In this document: one piece after another, positions 6,808 to 9,932 of the stretch | Layout: every line of letters starts with the position of its first letter | Numbering within the stretch: position 1 is the first letter of the stretch | Assembly: GCA_021798135.1 (NCBI GenBank) | Contig: JAJZYI010000112.1 | Location: 1-9,932 of the forward strand | Length of the DNA: 9,932 bases | Reading direction: 5' to 3' | Source: Actinomycetes bacterium | GTDB taxonomy: Bacteria > Actinomycetota > Acidimicrobiia > Acidimicrobiales > UBA8190 | Position numbers and translations under genes: made by a program | Notes under the pieces: model-generated | The model's database searches: none | Seen by the model: the letters and a program-made list of their open reading frames with translations, nothing else | Told to the model about the DNA's origin: nothing

Positions 6808-6899
6808 CTGGGGTGCGGGTGCAGGTGCCGGTGGGGTGCGGGTGCAGGTGCCGGTGGGGTGCGGGTGCAGGTGCCGGTGGGGTGCGGGTGCAGGTGCCG
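6808..6899. repeat. Tandem array, 23-bp period, just after the glnE stop
   Basis: Four head-to-tail copies lie at 6808-6830, 6831-6853, 6854-6876 and 6877-6899. The + strand unit begins GTGGGGTGCGGG and ends TGCAGGTGCCG. The copies are identical except the first base of the first copy, and a partial copy (GTGCCGG) follows. The array begins 15 bp past the glnE stop. A 23-bp period is not a multiple of three, so it is not coding. Read leftward, the unit has 14 C, 4 G, 4 A and 1 T. With the hairpin and the trpB2 promoter region it accounts for most of the 270-bp gap 6645-6914. Confidence 0.95.
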
Positions 6900-6914
6900 G
6901 TGCCGGCGGAGCGG

Positions 6915-9689
6915 TCAGCCTGGCATCTCGTAGAAGATCCGCTCCACCACGGTGCGCGCCCGCCGGGTGACCCGCAGGTACTGCTCGCGCAGCTGGGCAG
7001 GGGTCGTGCCGAGGCTCCGGGCCAGGTGGGTGAGCTGGTCGGAGCGTGCCGGCAGGGCGTCGCCCGGCGCGGTGCCACCGGGCAGCGAGCCGACGAGGAA
7101 CCACCGGTTCCGGGTGTGCTCGCAGAAGCGGTAGGCCTCGCGCAGGCGCGCCGCGTCGTCGGCCCCGATGGCACCGCCGCGCTGGAGCGCGTCGAGGGCT
7201 GCCATCGTGCCGGGCTCGGGGGTCCCCTCGCGCAGCTGCAGGAGCTGCACGGTCCACTCGACGTCCGAGAGCGACCCGGGGCCGAGCTTGAGGTGGAAGC
7301 GCCGGTCCTCGGACGCGGGGATCCGCTCGCGCTCCACCCGGGCCTTCATCCGGCGTACCTCGGCCACGTCGGCCGGCGTGAACGGCCGGTCCCACACCAC
7401 CTCCCGCACCATGTCCATGAACTGCCGGCCGACCGCGGCGTCGCCGGCGACCACCCGGGCGCGCACCAGCGCCTGGCGCTCCCAGGTCTGCGCCCACCGC
7501 TCCAGGTAGGCGCGGTAGCCCGACAGGTCCCGCACCAGGCGGCCCTGCTCGCCCTCCGGCCGCAGGCGCAGGTCGACGCGGACCACCTCCTCGAAGGGCC
7601 CGCTGCCGTGGAGCAGGCCGAGCAGGTCCTCGGCGGCGGCCGTGGCCGGTTCGGCGGCACCGTCGGCGCAGACCAGCACCAGGTCGAGGTCGCTGGCGTA
7701 CGACAGCTCGCCGCCGCCGAAGCGGCCCAGGCCGACGGCGCACCACGGCGTGCCGTCCCCGCAGAGGTCCATGGCCACCTGCAGCACCGCCCGGTGCACG
7801 TGGGTGAGCGCGGCGGCGGTGGCGGGGAGCTCGTCCAGGCCGAGGAGATCGCGGGCGGCGGCCCGGAGGAGCTGGTCGCGCCGGAACCGCACGAGCAGGC
7901 CGCGGCGGTCCTCCGCCGTCGCCCGGCTCCGCACCCGCTCCGCCAGCAGGGTCACGCCCTCCTCGAACCCGGCGGGCAGCAGGGCCCGGTCGTCAGCGAG
8001 CCCGGCGAGCACGTCGGGGTCGCGCACGAGCCCCTCGCCGAGCAGCCGGCTGGATCCCAGCAGCAGGCAGAGGCGCCGGGCGGCCTCGGGCGACTCGCGG
8101 AACAGCGGGACCAGGAGCGAGCGCTGGTGGTGGTGGACGACGAGGTCGCGCAGCTGCTGCAGGCCGAGGTCGGGGTTGGGGCTCTCCGACAGCCAGTCGA
8201 GGACCAGCGGCAGCATCTGGGCCATCAGGCGGGAGCTGCGCGTGAGCCCGCGCGCGAGGGCGGTGACGGCCGCCCGCGTCCGGTCGGCGTCGGCGAAGCC
8301 GAAGGCGCCGAGCCGGGTCGCCACGGCCTGCGGGCTCATCACCTCGAGAGCGCCCGGGGCGCCTTCCGGGCGGGCCCCGGGTGCCAGGGCGGCGAAGGCC
8401 TCCAGCAGGGGACGGAAGTAGAGCCGCTCGTGGACCGAACGGACCTCCGCCTGCTGCCGGCGCAGCTCGTCGGCCAGCACCTCGTCGGCGGACGCGGCGG
8501 GGCCGTCGGCGTAGCCGAGCACCCGAGCCAGCCGGTGGGCGGGCCCGCGCGCGGCGGGCACCACGTGCGCCTGCTCCTCCTCCACGAGCTGGACCCGGTG
8601 CTCGACGGTGCGGAGGAACCGGTAGCCGCCGGCCAGGACGGTGGCATCCGCGCCGTCCACGTACCCGGCGTCGGCGAGCTGGGCCAAGGCTGGCAGCGTG
8701 GAGCGCGACCGGATGGTCGGGTCGAGCCACCCGTGGACGAGCTGCAGCAGCTGCACGGAGAACTCGACGTCGCGGATGCCGCCAGGACCGCGCTTCACGT
8801 CGCGGTCGTCGTCGCCGCGCCGGCGGACCAGCGCTTCGGTGCGGCGCTTCATGGACCGGACCTGGGCGAGCTCGTCGGCGCCGAACGGCCGGCCCCACAC
8901 GTGCTCGTCCACCGCCTCGGCGAACGCCGCGGCCAGGTCGGGATCGCCGGCGACGGGGCGCGCCTTCAGCATGGCCTGGCGCTCCCACGGCTGGGCCCAG
9001 CGCTCCCAGTACGAGCGGTAGCCCTGCAGGGTCCGGACGAGCGGGCCGGAGCGGCCCTCGGGACGCAGCGCGGCGTCGACCCGGAAGCAGCGGCGGCCGA
9101 TCTCCAGGACCCGGCGGGCCTGGCGGTCGCCGGCGTCGTCGGACCCGACGAACACGATGTCGATGTCGCTGGCGTAGTTGAGCTCGGCGCCGCCCAGCTT
9201 CCCCATGCCGACGACCAGCAGGCCGCTCCCCGGCTCGCCGGCCCGACGGCCGGTGGCGTCGGAGACGGCCGCGCTCATGACGGCCGACGCCAGGGCGGCA
9301 AGCGCGGCGCCGGTCTCCTCCAGCCCGTCGATGCCGAGCAGGTCGCGCGCGGCGATCCGCAGGAGCTCGCGAGCCTTGCGGCGGGCCAGGTCGTCGGGAT
9401 CGGCCGTGTCCGGCCCTTCGCCGGGCCACAGCGTCACCGGGGCGTCCAGGTCGGCCAGGACCTCCAGGGCCTGGCCGTCGCTCACCAGGAGCCGGGCGAG
9501 GGCGTTGCTCGCCTGGCACACCGTGACGGTGGCGTGCGCCAGGGGCGTCGGCGTGCCGCCGTCGACCAGCCGGTCGAGCACCCCGGGTCGAGCCGAGACC
9601 AGCCGCTCGAGCGCGACGGCGACCAGGTCCGGCTCGGCCCCGCCGCGCGCGAGCCCAGCCAGCGCCGGGGGCAAGGTGGTCGTCGACAC
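6915..9689 (-). CDS. glnE: Bifunctional glutamine synthetase adenylyltransferase/adenylyl-removing enzyme
   Basis: The 924-residue protein matches full-length GlnE (about 950 in E. coli). It adds AMP to, and phosphorolytically removes it from, a tyrosine of glutamine synthetase, switching ammonia assimilation off and on in the cytoplasm. Two nucleotidyltransferase halves are visible. The N-terminal one, by family the removing activity, has GMGKLGGAELNYASDID (161-177; D175, D177), then DAALRPEG, the L-x-G-Y-R-S-Y-x-E-R-W-A-Q block and KRGPGGIRDVEF (299-310). The C-terminal one, the adding activity, has GLGRFGGGELSYASDLD (653-669; D667, D669), DLRLRPEG and KLGPGSLSDVEW (801-812). Both Asp pairs are intact, and the GK-to-GR change in the second half is conservative. 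The GTG start at 9689 has only a weak GAGAG run directly before it, so the start is less sure than the rest. No glnA is seen in the window. The stop is followed by a 23-bp repeat array. Confidence 0.95.
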   Translation of the reverse strand: MSTTTLPPALAGLARGGAEPDLVAVALERLVSARPGVLDRLVDGGTPTPLAHATVTVCQASNALARLLVSDGQALEVLADLDAPVTLWPGEGPDTADPDDLARRKARELLRIAARDLLGIDGLEETGAALAALASAVMSAAVSDATGRRAGEPGSGLLVVGMGKLGGAELNYASDIDIVFVGSDDAGDRQARRVLEIGRRCFRVDAALRPEGRSGPLVRTLQGYRSYWERWAQPWERQAMLKARPVAGDPDLAAAFAEAVDEHVWGRPFGADELAQVRSMKRRTEALVRRRGDDDRDVKRGPGGIRDVEFSVQLLQLVHGWLDPTIRSRSTLPALAQLADAGYVDGADATVLAGGYRFLRTVEHRVQLVEEEQAHVVPAARGPAHRLARVLGYADGPAASADEVLADELRRQQAEVRSVHERLYFRPLLEAFAALAPGARPEGAPGALEVMSPQAVATRLGAFGFADADRTRAAVTALARGLTRSSRLMAQMLPLVLDWLSESPNPDLGLQQLRDLVVHHHQRSLLVPLFRESPEAARRLCLLLGSSRLLGEGLVRDPDVLAGLADDRALLPAGFEEGVTLLAERVRSRATAEDRRGLLVRFRRDQLLRAAARDLLGLDELPATAAALTHVHRAVLQVAMDLCGDGTPWCAVGLGRFGGGELSYASDLDLVLVCADGAAEPATAAAEDLLGLLHGSGPFEEVVRVDLRLRPEGEQGRLVRDLSGYRAYLERWAQTWERQALVRARVVAGDAAVGRQFMDMVREVVWDRPFTPADVAEVRRMKARVERERIPASEDRRFHLKLGPGSLSDVEWTVQLLQLREGTPEPGTMAALDALQRGGAIGADDAARLREAYRFCEHTRNRWFLVGSLPGGTAPGDALPARSDQLTHLARSLGTTPAQLREQYLRVTRRARTVVERIFYEMPG

Positions 9690-9708
9690 CTCTCGCAGCT
9701 TGCCAGGG

Positions 9709-9722
9709 CACGGGCTCCCGTG
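9709..9722. promoter_or_regulatory. 14-bp perfect dyad upstream of glnE
   Basis: CACGGGCTCCCGTG consists of CACGGG and its inverse CCCGTG around two bases. It lies 20-33 bp before the glnE GTG. The 2-base centre is too tight for an RNA hairpin of full length but would suit a dimeric DNA-binding protein. No match to a known nitrogen regulator site is claimed. Confidence 0.3.
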
Positions 9723-9766
9723 GCGCGCCGGTGCGGGCCGCCCACGCCGGAGGCGGCGGGTCGCGG

Positions 9767-9917
9767 CCGGTGACGGCTGGCAGGGCCGGGGGCGGGTGGT
9801 GGGTGTGGCCCGGGCTGGGGGCGGGTGGTGGGTGTGGCCGGTGACGGATGGCAGGGCCCGTGCCGGGGGCGGGTGGTGGGTGTGGCCCGGGCCGGGGGGC
9901 GGGTGGTTGAGGTGGCC
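9767..9917. repeat. Compound tandem repeat at the right edge, upstream of glnE
   Basis: A 19-bp core GCGGGTGGTGGGTGTGGCC begins at 9792, 9821 and 9869, with a diverged copy at 9899. Spacings are 29, 48 and 30 bp. A second element, CCGGTGACGG(C/A)TGG followed by CAGGGCC, occurs at 9767-9787 and 9838-9858, 71 bp apart, giving a two-level repeat. The + strand is strongly G-rich and read leftward it is C-rich. The array runs close to the window edge and may continue. No gene is visible in 9690-9932; the long leftward open frame crossing it is low-complexity Pro/His and is not believed. Confidence 0.85.
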
Positions 9918-9932
9918 GGGGCACGCGGTCCG

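Noticed and set aside
6808..6899. Origin iterons or a plasmid partition site
   Set aside because: Iterons of about 20 bp can look like this, but there is no AT-rich stretch, no rep or par gene, and the setting is chromosomal housekeeping genes.
4647..9773. A 5.1-kb uninterrupted open frame on the + strand (1708 codons) opposite the ATPase, trpB2 and glnE, including both internal repeat arrays
   Set aside because: It is antisense to three well-recognised genes. Its protein is Arg/Gly/Ala/Val/His low-complexity with no domain, and in such GC-rich DNA the frame opposite real codons rarely meets a stop. The VVVAVS repeat it would contain is only the translated 18-bp array.
7993..9924. A 643-codon leftward open frame overlapping glnE and the right-edge repeat
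   Set aside because: It is a shifted-frame shadow of glnE. Its first part is the translated repeat (Pro/His-rich) and no domain is visible.

Overview
The window is chromosomal DNA of very high G+C (codon third positions almost all G or C). It suggests an actinobacterium that stores neutral lipid: two wax-ester/triacylglycerol synthases stand in tandem, a fragment resembles F420-dependent reductases, and there is a full two-domain GlnE. The class is an inference; Acidimicrobiia or a relative would fit, but I cannot place it from the sequence alone. I see no phage, transposase, CRISPR, tRNA or rRNA signal.

Layout. Bases 1-244 (+) are the 3' end of a probable deazaflavin-dependent (DDN/nitroreductase-like) gene. 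After a 122-bp leader come two WS/DGAT acyltransferase genes (367-1866 and 1863-3401, +) joined by a 4-base GTGA stop/start overlap. From there to the right end everything reads leftward: an ABC-2 permease (3367-4167), its ATPase (4164-5216), a TrpB2-type tryptophan synthase beta-like enzyme (5394-6644) and glnE (6915-9689). The permease and the second acyltransferase converge and overlap tail to tail by 35 bp.

How the genes work together. The two acyltransferases probably form one translationally coupled unit for storage lipid or wax esters. The ATPase and permease form one exporter, coupled by an ATGA overlap. TrpB2 and glnE are nitrogen and amino-acid functions: indole or serine chemistry, and adenylylation control of glutamine synthetase. 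Nothing in the sequence links them to the transporter beyond shared orientation.

The most unusual thing is in the gaps. Each of the three non-coding stretches in the leftward cluster carries its own short tandem repeat: 18-bp period at 5238-5397, 23-bp at 6808-6899, and a compound repeat at 9767-9917. The units differ in sequence, but all are richer in C than G on the leftward (sense) strand. Two sit at or just after a stop codon, and in the first the stop codon of trpB2 is itself part of the last copy. A role as Rho-loading (rut-like) termination arrays is a testable guess. They may equally be neutral minisatellites. I found no convincing wholly new gene system.
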